This document shows positions 7,807-14,668 of a stretch of DNA of 35,032 bases, piece after piece. Origin of the DNA: WHSM01 sp050701635. GTDB taxonomy: Bacteria; Actinomycetota; Actinomycetes; Mycobacteriales; Micromonosporaceae. Under the pieces are notes generated by a model. That model saw only the letters and a list, made by a program, of their open reading frames with translations. It had not been told where the DNA came from and made no database searches. Within the stretch, counting starts at the first letter, position 1. Every line of letters starts with the position of its first letter. The stretch covers positions 1 through 35,032 of the forward strand of contig JBOGDF010000008.1 in assembly GCA_050701635.1 (NCBI GenBank), written 5' to 3'. Both the position numbers and the translations under genes were made by a program.

Positions 7807-9237
7807 ATGTCGTCAGACCCCGCTAGACCCGCCCAATCCGCCGGAACCGATCCCGATCCCGATCTGCGTACCGCCGCCGCGAAGGTGCTGCGTACCAACG
7901 ACCGCGGCACGATGACCGTCGCCGCACCCGAGCTTTATCCCCACCAGTGGAGCTGGGACGCCGCCTTCGTCGCCGCCGGTCTGGCTCACCTCTCCGTACC
8001 CCGCGCCTGTGTCGAGCTGGACTCGCTGCTGGCCGGCCAGTGGCGTACCGGGATGATCCCGCACATCGTGTTCTCGCCCGAGGCCGAGCTGCCGTACTTC
8101 CCGGGACCCGAGTGGTGGCGGGCGCACGAGCTGGCACCCGCCGCGCCGGCCGGCGTACTGACCTCGGGGATCTGCCAACCGCCGGTGCACGCCATCGGGC
8201 TGGCGCAGATCCTGCGCATCGCCCGTGCCAACGGCGGCGAGGACGCGCGCGTCGCGGCCGAGTTCGCCCGCAGGATCTGGCCCGCGTTGTACGCCTGGCA
8301 CCGCTGGCTGATCACCGCCCGGCGCGACTCCGGGACCGGGCTGATCGCGATCGTGCACAGCTGGGAGTCCGGGCTGGACAACTCGCCACGCTGGGACGCC
8401 CCGTACCGGGCGGTCCCCACCGGGCCGCTGCCCCCGTACCGCCGGCGGGACATCGGGGTGGTCGACGACGAGTCGCAGCGCCCCAGCAACCGCGAGTACG
8501 ACCGCTACCTCTGGCTGGTCGAAGAGCTGAAACATGCCCGGTACGACGACGCCGCGATCGCCGAGCACGGCAGCTTCCGGGTCGGCGACGTGTTCTTCAC
8601 CGCGATCCTGGCGGTGGCCTGCGAGGTGCTCGCCGAGCTGGCCGACGGTCTGGAGCCCCCGCTCGCGCCGCACACGGTGATCGACCTGCGCCGTTGGGCG
8701 GTCGAGCTCCGCGCCGCGGTCGCCGGCACTGTCGACCCGGCGACCGGCCTGGCCCGCGACTACGACCTCCGCTCCGCCACCTGGATCGAGCCCGACGCTG
8801 GCGGCACGCCCGGGGCGCGGGGCGCCACCGACACCATTGCCGGGTTCGCGCCGCTGCTGTGTGGCGGGCTGGCGGCCGACGCCGAGCGGACGATGCTGGC
8901 GAGCTTCGACGGGCCCGACTGGTGCGGCCACCCCGACCTGGTGGTGCCCGCCCCACCGTCCACGTCGCTGCGCTCACCTGCGCTGGACCGCCGCCGCTAC
9001 TGGCGCGGTCCACTGTGGCCGGTCGCGATCTGGCTGTACGGCGAGGCGCTGCGCCGCCGGGGCTTCGCGGACCGGGCCGCTGCGCTGGCCGACGCCGGGC
9101 TGAAGCTGATCTCCGACGGGCAGTTCGCGGAGTACTACGAGCCGGTCACCGGAGAGGCGTTGGGCAGCTCGGACCAGTCCTGGACCGCCGCCGTCGCCCT
9201 GGACTGGCTCACCCGGCAGCCAGCGCCTCCTGGTTGA
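7807..9237 (+). CDS. GH63-family glycosidase, glucosylglycerate hydrolase-like
   Basis: The 476-residue cytosolic enzyme (no signal peptide) has the (alpha/alpha)6-barrel signatures of the GH63 group that includes mycobacterial glucosylglycerate hydrolase and bacterial mannosylglycerate hydrolases. Examples are YPHQWSWDAAF (about residues 39-49), GQWRTGMIPHIVFSPE, VHSWESGLDNSPRWD with the candidate acidic catalytic residue, and a C-terminal EYYEPVTGEALGSSDQSW with a second acid. It would cleave a small alpha-glucoside or alpha-mannoside of glycerate, or a related oligosaccharide. The ATG at 7807 follows GGAAAG, five bases after the ATPase stop, so it is the last gene of the transporter operon and probably acts on the imported substrate. 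A trehalose- or oligosaccharide-active GH63 is the alternative. Confidence 0.75.
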   Translation: MSSDPARPAQSAGTDPDPDLRTAAAKVLRTNDRGTMTVAAPELYPHQWSWDAAFVAAGLAHLSVPRACVELDSLLAGQWRTGMIPHIVFSPEAELPYFPGPEWWRAHELAPAAPAGVLTSGICQPPVHAIGLAQILRIARANGGEDARVAAEFARRIWPALYAWHRWLITARRDSGTGLIAIVHSWESGLDNSPRWDAPYRAVPTGPLPPYRRRDIGVVDDESQRPSNREYDRYLWLVEELKHARYDDAAIAEHGSFRVGDVFFTAILAVACEVLAELADGLEPPLAPHTVIDLRRWAVELRAAVAGTVDPATGLARDYDLRSATWIEPDAGGTPGARGATDTIAGFAPLLCGGLAADAERTMLASFDGPDWCGHPDLVVPAPPSTSLRSPALDRRRYWRGPLWPVAIWLYGEALRRRGFADRAAALADAGLKLISDGQFAEYYEPVTGEALGSSDQSWTAAVALDWLTRQPAPPG

Positions 9238-9238
9238 G

Positions 9239-9285
9239 GTCCCGGACAGGCCGGCCTGGCGCGTCAGCCGGCTGACCCGCGGGAC
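9239..9285. terminator. nested palindromes between convergent genes
   Basis: Two perfect palindromes, AGGCCGGCCT (9248-9257) and GTCAGCCGGCTGAC (9263-9276), lie inside a GTCCCG/CGGGAC pair. They fill the gap between the convergent glycosidase and aminotransferase genes and probably end transcription from both sides. Confidence 0.5.
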
Positions 9286-9305
9286 CAGCCTGGCTCGCTG
9301 GCGTC

Positions 9306-10058
9306 TCAGATCTGGTCGGCCGGCACCGCGTCGTAGAGCATGACGAGGCGGTCTGTCGCTGCCGCGTCGGTGGGCAGCTGCCGGCCGTCGATCTGGCCGA
9401 CCGGCGCGACGCCCCAGGAGTTGCAGACGAATGCGCCGTCGTACTGGTCGAGGTCGGCCAGGGTCACGACGCGGCGCCGGCTGCGGGAGCCCAGGCCGCG
9501 CTCCAGCAGTTGACGGGTGATGCCGGGCAGCGAGGGCGCGTCCGGCCACACCACCGTGTCGCCGGTGAGGAACCCGATATTGGCGATGCCGGTCTCCGCG
9601 ATCAGCCCGTCCGGCCCGGTGAGCAGCGCGTCGTCGTACCCGGCCTGCTCGGCCAGCCGCCCGTAGTACGCCTGCCCGAAGCTGCCCACGTGCTTGAGGT
9701 ACGCCAGCGGCCGCAGGTACCGCACCGACGTCAGTCGCCACGGCGCCGCCGGCATGTCGACCGGATCCTGTACCGCGACCATGATCGAGGGGGTGTCCGC
9801 GGGCGAGAAGATCCGTACCTGCACGGACGCGTCCGGGGTGCCGCCGAGCGCATGGCGGATCCGGTCGCGTACCAGGGAGCCGTCGAGGGAGGCGTCGAAC
9901 AGCTCGCGGGTGGCGCCCGCCAGCCGCGCCAGGTGCAGGTCGAGCCCGCGTACCCGGCCGTCGCGTACCTGCATCGAGCTGTAGTGGCCGTAGTTGACCA
10001 GCGCCGGGTAGCCGAGCTGCTCCGCCGTCGCGGTACGCCCGTCGATCTCGATCCGCAT
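9306..10058 (-). CDS. class IV (PLP) aminotransferase / aminodeoxychorismate lyase-like
   Basis: This 250-residue protein is a fold-type IV PLP enzyme. The pattern LAYLKHVGSFGQAYYGRLAE (residues 118-137) contains the PLP-binding lysine K122. The downstream GYDDALLTGPDGLIAETGIA (140-159) is the family's 'E-x-x-x-x-N' phosphate and cofactor region, with E155. Relatives include branched-chain aminotransferases, D-amino acid transaminases and 4-amino-4-deoxychorismate lyase. The length is slightly short for a branched-chain enzyme and fits a lyase or D-amino acid type. No pabA/B or biosynthetic partner is nearby, so the substrate stays open. It is transcribed in the same direction as the flavohemoprotein gene but is separated from it by 95 bases containing a tandem repeat. 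Confidence 0.85.
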   Translation of the reverse strand: MRIEIDGRTATAEQLGYPALVNYGHYSSMQVRDGRVRGLDLHLARLAGATRELFDASLDGSLVRDRIRHALGGTPDASVQVRIFSPADTPSIMVAVQDPVDMPAAPWRLTSVRYLRPLAYLKHVGSFGQAYYGRLAEQAGYDDALLTGPDGLIAETGIANIGFLTGDTVVWPDAPSLPGITRQLLERGLGSRSRRRVVTLADLDQYDGAFVCNSWGVAPVGQIDGRQLPTDAAATDRLVMLYDAVPADQI

Positions 10059-10084
10059 CCGGCCACGCTAGCCGGCGGTCTGTC

Positions 10085-10156
10085 GAGGTCGCGGCGGCGC
10101 CGGGCGGCCCGGCAGCGTCGGAGGTCGCGGCGGCGCGGGGCGGCCCGGCAGGGTCA
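10085..10156. repeat. 36-bp tandem duplication at the flavohemoprotein stop
   Basis: Units 10085-10120 and 10121-10156 differ at only a few positions, and both start GAGGTCGCGGCGGCG. The second unit includes the stop codon of the flavohemoprotein gene. The bases after it begin GAGGTCGG, so the duplication appears to have arisen from the end of the coding sequence. Confidence 0.75.
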
Positions 10157-11380
10157 GAGGTCGGCGAAGGCGTCGTACTGGACCCGGGTCGGGGGGATGC
10201 CGGCCTGGTTGAGGTCGTTGAGAGTGTTGCGCACCATGATCGGCGAGCCGGACACGTACACATCGTGCTTGTTCCAACTGCCCTGCTGGAGCGCGACCTT
10301 GGTGATCTCCCCGCACTTTCCGGGGTAGCTCTCCTCCTCGCTGACGGCGGGGACCACCGTGAGCCAGGGATGTCGCTTGGTGAGGATGGTGAGCGCCGGC
10401 AGGTCGTACAGCTCGTCGGCGGTCCTGGCCCCGAAGAACAGGTGTACGTGGCGCGGCCGGTCAGCTCGGATCCGGTTGCCGCGGCAGACTTCCTCAGCGA
10501 TCGCCTTCAGCGGCGACAGGCCGGTGCCGCCGGCGATGCACAGCACGTGGCGGGAGGAGGTCAGGTCGACCCGCATCCGGCCCATCGGGGCGCCGAGCCG
10601 GATCACGTCGCCCTGCCGGATCTTCCACACCAGCGCGCTGGAGCCCCAGCCGGCGCCGACCGCCCGTACGTGAAACTCCACCACGCCGTCGCGCCGGGGC
10701 GCGTTCGCGATCGAGAAGGTACGCCACAGCCGCGGCCGGTACGGCGTCTCCACCGAGACGTACTGCCCCGCGTGGTACGGCAGCTGCTCGAACGGCCGGC
10801 AGGTGATCACCGCGATGTCGTGGGTACGCCGCTCGTGGCTGAGCACCTCAGCATGCCAGTACGCCGGACGCCCCGAGTCGGCGTCCGCCTTGGCGCCGGC
10901 GATCATGTGTCCGGCGATCGCGTCGTACGCGTCCCGCCAGGCCTGGGTGTACTCGGGGGTCCACTGCTCGCCGGCGTACCTCGAGAGGGCGTCGATGAGG
11001 CATTCGCGTACCACGTCGTGGTGTTCGGGTTGGACGTGGAACTTGCGGTGGTCCCGCCCCAGCGCGCGGTGCTCCTCGGCGAACCGTTCGGGATCCTCGA
11101 CGTGCTGCACCGCGCGTACCACCGCGTTGAGCAGCCGGTTGCGCTGCGCGTCCATCTGGATCGGGAACAAGTCCCGCAGCTGCGGATCGAGTACGAAGAT
11201 CCTGGCATAGAAGTGGCCGGCCACCTTGTCGGCATGGTCTTCGACGAGCGTCCAGCTTTCTTCAACAGCCGCTGCAGTGACGCCATCACGCCTCGCTTTG
11301 TCCACGTGACGCCGGTCCCTGCTTGGGCGGGGACCGGTGTCGTCCCGACCCCCGATAGCGCTCCGTAAAATGTCGATCAT
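10154..11380 (-). CDS. flavohemoprotein (globin plus FAD/NAD(P)H reductase)
   Basis: The 408-residue protein fuses a globin domain to a ferredoxin-NADP+ reductase-like module. The globin part (about residues 35-170) has the B10 tyrosine in GHFYARIF (Y58) and the proximal heme histidine in RDHRKFHVQPEHH (H111). The FAD domain shows RTFSIAN (RxxS type), and the NAD(P)H domain has CIAGGTGLSPLKA. Such proteins use NAD(P)H and O2 to turn nitric oxide into nitrate, or reduce oxidised lipids. The N-terminus carries about 30 extra residues before the globin, so a later start (for example the GTG at VDKARR) is possible. No good ribosome-binding site precedes ATG 11380. A palindrome 48 bases upstream may be an operator. 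Confidence 0.88.
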   Translation of the reverse strand: MIDILRSAIGGRDDTGPRPSRDRRHVDKARRDGVTAAAVEESWTLVEDHADKVAGHFYARIFVLDPQLRDLFPIQMDAQRNRLLNAVVRAVQHVEDPERFAEEHRALGRDHRKFHVQPEHHDVVRECLIDALSRYAGEQWTPEYTQAWRDAYDAIAGHMIAGAKADADSGRPAYWHAEVLSHERRTHDIAVITCRPFEQLPYHAGQYVSVETPYRPRLWRTFSIANAPRRDGVVEFHVRAVGAGWGSSALVWKIRQGDVIRLGAPMGRMRVDLTSSRHVLCIAGGTGLSPLKAIAEEVCRGNRIRADRPRHVHLFFGARTADELYDLPALTILTKRHPWLTVVPAVSEEESYPGKCGEITKVALQQGSWNKHDVYVSGSPIMVRNTLNDLNQAGIPPTRVQYDAFADL

Positions 11381-11427
11381 TTAACGTGACGCTGATTCCG
11401 AGCCTTTCCGCTGCGGAGAGCCGGAAG

Positions 11428-11446
11428 TCGCACACTTTGTGCGACT
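11428..11446. promoter_or_regulatory. palindromic candidate operator of the flavohemoprotein gene
   Basis: GTCGCACA and TGTGCGAC form perfect 8-base arms around CTT. The site lies 48 bases upstream of the flavohemoprotein ATG. A nitric-oxide or redox regulator would be a natural ligand, but I cannot match it to a known consensus. Confidence 0.35.
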
Positions 11447-11560
11447 AGTGCTCGCGACAGACTGGTTCTATCATCTATTAGTAGTCGCAAGACTGCGGAT
11501 CGTTATTACGGCGGATCGTCAGACCCGGCCCCGGTCGGCGATCAGGCCCTGCCCCCTCGG

Positions 11561-11623
11561 CCGCGATCTTGCAGTCGTGCTAGGCGCCCCCCGTCGCCGT
11601 TGAGCACGACTGCAAGGTCGCGG
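11561..11623. repeat. long inverted repeat (21-bp arms, 21-nt loop)
   Basis: CCGCGATCTTGCAGTCGTGC plus T (11561-11581) pairs with 11603-11623, with a single G-T wobble. It shares the GATCTTG start and overall design with the element at 2757-2807, which suggests a dispersed hairpin family. Confidence 0.85.
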
Positions 11624-12426
11624 CTTCTCTCTGTGCCCGGTCTCGCTTCAGCCCTCCGCTGCCGGTTCCCGCCGACATCGCCGCGCCCGGCCCGGGACCC
11701 GTGCGCGACGCGGACGCACGCGAGTCCGGCGGCTTCTGCGTGGCTCACGGGTTGCGGGTCCGTCCGCGGCGCGTGGTGTGGCGCGCGTGCTGACCGCGCG
11801 TCCGCAGCCCAGCCGGCGCGCCTCTCTCCGTCGGCGCCTGCCGGCGTCCCCGAGCATCTCGCGGGTCCTCGGCGCCATGCCGCCATGCGGGTTCACGAAG
11901 TTTGGGCGCAGCGCTCGCTGCTGTGACTGCCGAAGGCCGTGAAACGCGTCGTGATCAGCGGAGATGCGGCCGTTGGGTAGTGATCGAGAAGCGGTTTGTC
12001 AGGAGAAATCAGCAATTCCTGCGGTACGGAAACCTGCCCGATGCCGGCGCGACCGACGCGGCCTGTGGATGCCAGCAGTAAATGGATAGAGACTGTGTAA
12101 TCTGCGTCACTTTCTCGCGTACACAAGGCCGTAGAGTTTCGTTCTGGCGTGTTCATAGAGATACTGACTGCGCACCCCCTGCGAGGAGGTCGCGCCGCAA
12201 CCGCGGAAAGCCCAGCCCCCCGGGCGTACGCGGAAAGCGCTCGCAATGACGGTCCCGCCCCCGTCGCGAGGCAGCGCAACCCCACGCGTGAGGCCGGGGC
12301 CAGTCGATGGCCCCGGCCCTTCATCTTGTACGCCGTCCACCCACCCGCCACCCGGCACGCACTACCGCTTTGCCGCCGCTCTGCCACGCGCTGTATCCTC
12401 AAGCGCGGCGGTCGTCTGGCCGCCCT

Positions 12427-12517
12427 GGAGGCTTCGCCTAGTCCGGTCTATGGCGCCCGCCTGCTAAGCGGGTTTCGGGTTTATCCCCGATCCCGGGTTC
12501 AAATCCCGGAGCCTCCG
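12427..12517 (+). tRNA. tRNA-Ser (anticodon GCU)
   Basis: The acceptor arms GGAGGCT (12427-12433) and AGCCTCC (12510-12516) pair, followed by discriminator G. The anticodon arm reads CCCGC-CTGCTAA-GCGGG, giving GCT. A long variable arm, typical of serine tRNAs, and a T-arm CCGGG-TTCAAAT-CCCGG follow. CCA is not encoded. Confidence 0.95.
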
Positions 12518-12657
12518 CTCTCACCAGACGCACCTCGGGTCGGCCGAGCCGGCCGGCCCGACGAGCGCCCGGTGAGCTCGGCATCGTACGGCCCGGCCGT
12601 AGGGTCACGGCTGGTTGCCGTACACTTGCCGAGTTGCCCGTACGCCGGGCAACGACT

Positions 12658-12731
<74 letters not shown>

Positions 12732-12736
12732 AACGG

Positions 12737-12777
12737 ATCAAGGCCGTGACCTGCGGAAACGCGGTCACGGCCTTGAT
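12737..12777 (+). terminator. tRNA-Arg terminator hairpin (attL side)
   Basis: ATCAAGGCCGTGACC (12737-12751) pairs perfectly with 12763-12777 around a core TGCGGAAACGC, which itself can fold as GCG-GAAA-CGC. It starts six bases past the tRNA-Arg direct repeat. A homologous hairpin with the same core follows att copy 3. Confidence 0.75.
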
Positions 12778-12821
12778 TGCTTCCCATGGAATCGCGCGAT
12801 TGTCCCATTTTCTGGGACTAT

Positions 12822-12841
12822 GGTGCTCCGGTGGTGCTCGG
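12822..12841 (+). repeat. 20-bp motif near left end of segment 1
   Basis: GGTGCTCCGGTGGTGCTCGG recurs at 23885-23904 with one mismatch, near the right end of the same segment and in the same orientation. It is built from two GGTGCTC units. It might be an integrase arm-type site or the footprint of an older insertion. Confidence 0.4.
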
Positions 12842-13014
12842 CTGTTTCGCAACGGTTCGTGCCAGGGGGCCGGGCCTGGGGTCGACCCGTGCTGACCGGT
12901 CCGGATCTTGGTGTCTGCGGTACTAGCCTCGGTCTTTCACTAAGCCGATGATCATGGGCTTTCAAGCCGTTGTTGATCTTTGGTGCGCCACGAGCGCGGA
13001 GAGGAGTCTCATGT

Positions 13015-13389
13015 GGGACTGTAAAACGATCGGTGTAACTCCTGATCATGGAGGAGCACCTGATGTCTGGAGCAATGTCCACTGTGGCCGATAATGCCGG
13101 GGTGGAGATCGAGGACAGGCCGGCTGTGCCGGACGTGACGAACAGTGATCTTGTTGAGCGGCTGGTGGCACAGGCGCGCGCTGACGGTGTGCAGCTGTCC
13201 GGGGAGGGTGGGCTGCTGGCGCAGCTGACCAAGCGGGTCCTGGAATCGGCGCTGGAGGGTGAGATCACCGACCACCTGGGATACGACAGGCACGATCGGG
13301 CTGGCCGCGACGGTGGGAACTCGCGTAACGGCGCCCGTTCCAAGACCGCCAACTGTGCCGTTCGCCGATCCGGAGGACCGGATCGGCAC
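13015..13389 (+). mobile_element. truncated IS256-family insertion sequence, left end
   Basis: The sequence GGGACTGTAAAACGATCGGT at 13015 looks like an IS256-family terminal repeat. It is followed by GGAGGA and the transposase start. The element is cut off near 13389, where dehydrogenase-like sequence begins, and no right end is visible. Confidence 0.6.
13063..13389 (+). pseudogene. IS256-family transposase, N-terminal fragment
   Basis: About 110 codons match the start of IS256-family (mutator-type) transposases: a variable leader, then LLAQLTKRVLESALEGEI, then DHLGYDRHDR and the NSRNGARSKT signature. A complete enzyme has around 400 residues with a DDE catalytic core, and the whole core is missing here. 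The frame continues briefly into unrelated sequence at 13390. I chose ATG 13063 because GGAGGA lies eight bases before it; an ATG at 13048 overlaps that site. The fragment cannot be active. It shows that the left end of the island has been rearranged. Confidence 0.85.
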
Positions 13390-13743
13390 CGCACGGCTGG
13401 GAAGTGGTGATCGACTGCACCGGCGCCCTGCCGGCCATCGAGGACGGGCTGCGCCGAGTACGCCGGGGCGGCGCGTTCCAGGTGTTCGGGGTGGCCGCCG
13501 ACGACGCGGTCGCCTCGTTCTCGCCGTTCCAGGTCTACAACGACGAGATCACCATCGTGGAGAGTATGGCGGGCGGTGCTGCACAGCTTCGGCCGGGCCG
13601 TGGATCTGATGGCGAAGGGCGTGATCGACCCGGAGACCATGATCAGCCACAGCTTCCCGCTGGAGGCGTACCCGCAGGCACTGCAGGCGTTCCGGGAAGG
13701 GAAGGGCCGCAAGCTGCAGATCCGACCGGGCGAGACCGGCTGA
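13390..13743 (+). pseudogene. zinc-type alcohol dehydrogenase, C-terminal remnant with frameshifts
   Basis: Medium-chain dehydrogenase sequence starts abruptly after the IS256 fragment. One frame reads VIDCTGALPAIEDGL and GGAFQVFGVA, the back half of the Rossmann domain. After about 13572 the similarity continues in another frame with SFGRAVDLMAKGVIDPETM, then YPQALQAFREGKGRKLQI, ending at the TGA at 13741-13743. The N-terminal catalytic domain with the zinc ligands is absent, and at least one frameshift lies near 13570. By family the parent would oxidise a polyol or alcohol. It is a dead fragment, probably left by a deletion between the IS and a chromosomal gene. Confidence 0.75.
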
Positions 13744-13849
13744 GCGCCGCGCGCAATTCGCTGGCGTCCTGCCGCCGACGCTGTTCCCCGCGCCACTTCG
13801 CCGCGCGCTATGCCGAGCCCACGTGGCGTCGCCGTCAAGCTGGTTGAGG

Positions 13850-14164
13850 TCATGCGGGTCGCGCATGCGACTTTCGACGCGTGGCTCGCTCGGCGCGGTG
13901 ATGCGCGGCTGTGCGTGCGATCTCCTCGATGGTCTTGACGACGTCGGGGCGTGCGCGGCCGAACCGCTTGGCGTACAGGTCCTCGATGAACTGGGGTAGC
14001 GGTGCCTTCCACGGCTCCTGCCGGTGGTTGCCGAGTTTGCCGAGCTTTGCCGGGTTCAGGCCGAGCTCACGGGCCATCTGCACGTGTGCGTGGGAGAGCC
14101 GGTTGCGTTTGCGTGCGTCGACCCAGGCCCGCAACCGGGGTGGGAAAGGTTTCGGCTTGCCCAC
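13850..14164 (-). CDS. small basic conserved protein, unknown function
   Basis: The 104-residue protein is strongly basic. Its core LRAWVDARKRNRLSHAHVQM (about residues 11-30) is followed by ARELGLNPAKLGKLGNH, then a conserved-looking PWKAPLPQFIEDLYAKRFG. I have seen this pattern in many bacteria as an unnamed hypothetical family and know no function for it. Its charge and helix pattern would suit nucleic-acid binding, but that is only inference. The GTG start at 14164 lies one base after the stop of the upstream gene, so both are translated from one transcript. The pair sits between the helicase gene and the IS debris and may be part of the island's cargo. Confidence 0.7.
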   Translation of the reverse strand: MGKPKPFPPRLRAWVDARKRNRLSHAHVQMARELGLNPAKLGKLGNHRQEPWKAPLPQFIEDLYAKRFGRARPDVVKTIEEIARTAAHHRAERATRRKSHARPA

Positions 14165-14165
14165 G

Positions 14166-14471
14166 TCAGCGGGCCCAGTGCCGGTAAGCCTCGATCCACT
14201 CAGCGCCGTCCGGTGGTGGCGTCGGCAGGGGAAGATCCAGGATGCCGATCGCCTGCCGGAAAGTCCCGCGGGAACAGTGGGCCACTACGATGTTGCGGCC
14301 GGTCAGGTCAACGTCGTCGACCGCAACCTCCACGCCGAGGACGGTGGTCTGGAACGGCGTGACAAGGTTATCGGCGATCATCGTGTACAGGCCCATGACC
14401 TGCTCGTCCTCGCCGTTGCTGTCGACGGTTGCCTCCTCGACCAGCGCGTCGAGCTGTGCCCGGCTCGTCAT
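14166..14471 (-). CDS. small acidic conserved protein, unknown function
   Basis: This 101-residue protein begins MTSRAQLDALVEEATVDSNG and continues with EQVMGLYTMIADNLVTPFQT, VLGVEVAVDDVDLTGRN and the C-terminal ILDLPLPTPPPDGAEWIEAY. It belongs to a widespread family that databases often label 'calcium-binding protein' without strong evidence. I see no EF-hand, so I do not endorse that name. The open frame extends 21 codons upstream, but ATG 14471 matches where the family usually starts. It precedes the small basic protein by one base. Such acid/base pairs could form a complex, yet nothing in the sequence proves a toxin-antitoxin arrangement. About 200 bases separate it from the helicase stop. 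Confidence 0.75.
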   Translation of the reverse strand: MTSRAQLDALVEEATVDSNGEDEQVMGLYTMIADNLVTPFQTTVLGVEVAVDDVDLTGRNIVVAHCSRGTFRQAIGILDLPLPTPPPDGAEWIEAYRHWAR

Positions 14472-14668
14472 GTCCACCGCGGCAGCGTACCGCTTCGGAG
14501 GGTCAGCGCAGGCCGGCCGCGCGCAGGATCGCATTGCTTACCATCAGCGCGGGGGAGGCACCGTGAGTGCACACCGGACGGCCGCCGCTGTGCGGAGGAC
14601 GTCGGCGCTGGATGCGCTGACGGCCGCTCCGCTACGCCCGGGACGCCGTCCTTGCCGGAGAGGCGTTT

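Larger units (their letters stand above)
11381..12426. other. 1-kb region without a convincing gene
   Basis: Between the flavohemoprotein start and tRNA-Ser I see the palindrome at 11428-11446, the long inverted repeat at 11561-11623 and no reading frame with coding character. All frames are arginine- or proline-rich and broken. AT-rich patches near 11465-11510 and 12060-12130 could hold promoters. The stretch may be regulatory or decayed DNA. Confidence 0.5.

Noticed and set aside
11893..12402. Possible 169-codon gene before tRNA-Ser
   Set aside because: Its composition is that of random high-GC translation, with no domain pattern and no ribosome-binding site.
13850..14471. Classical toxin-antitoxin pair
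   Set aside because: Size and pairing fit, but neither protein resembles a known toxin or antitoxin family, so I leave the function open.
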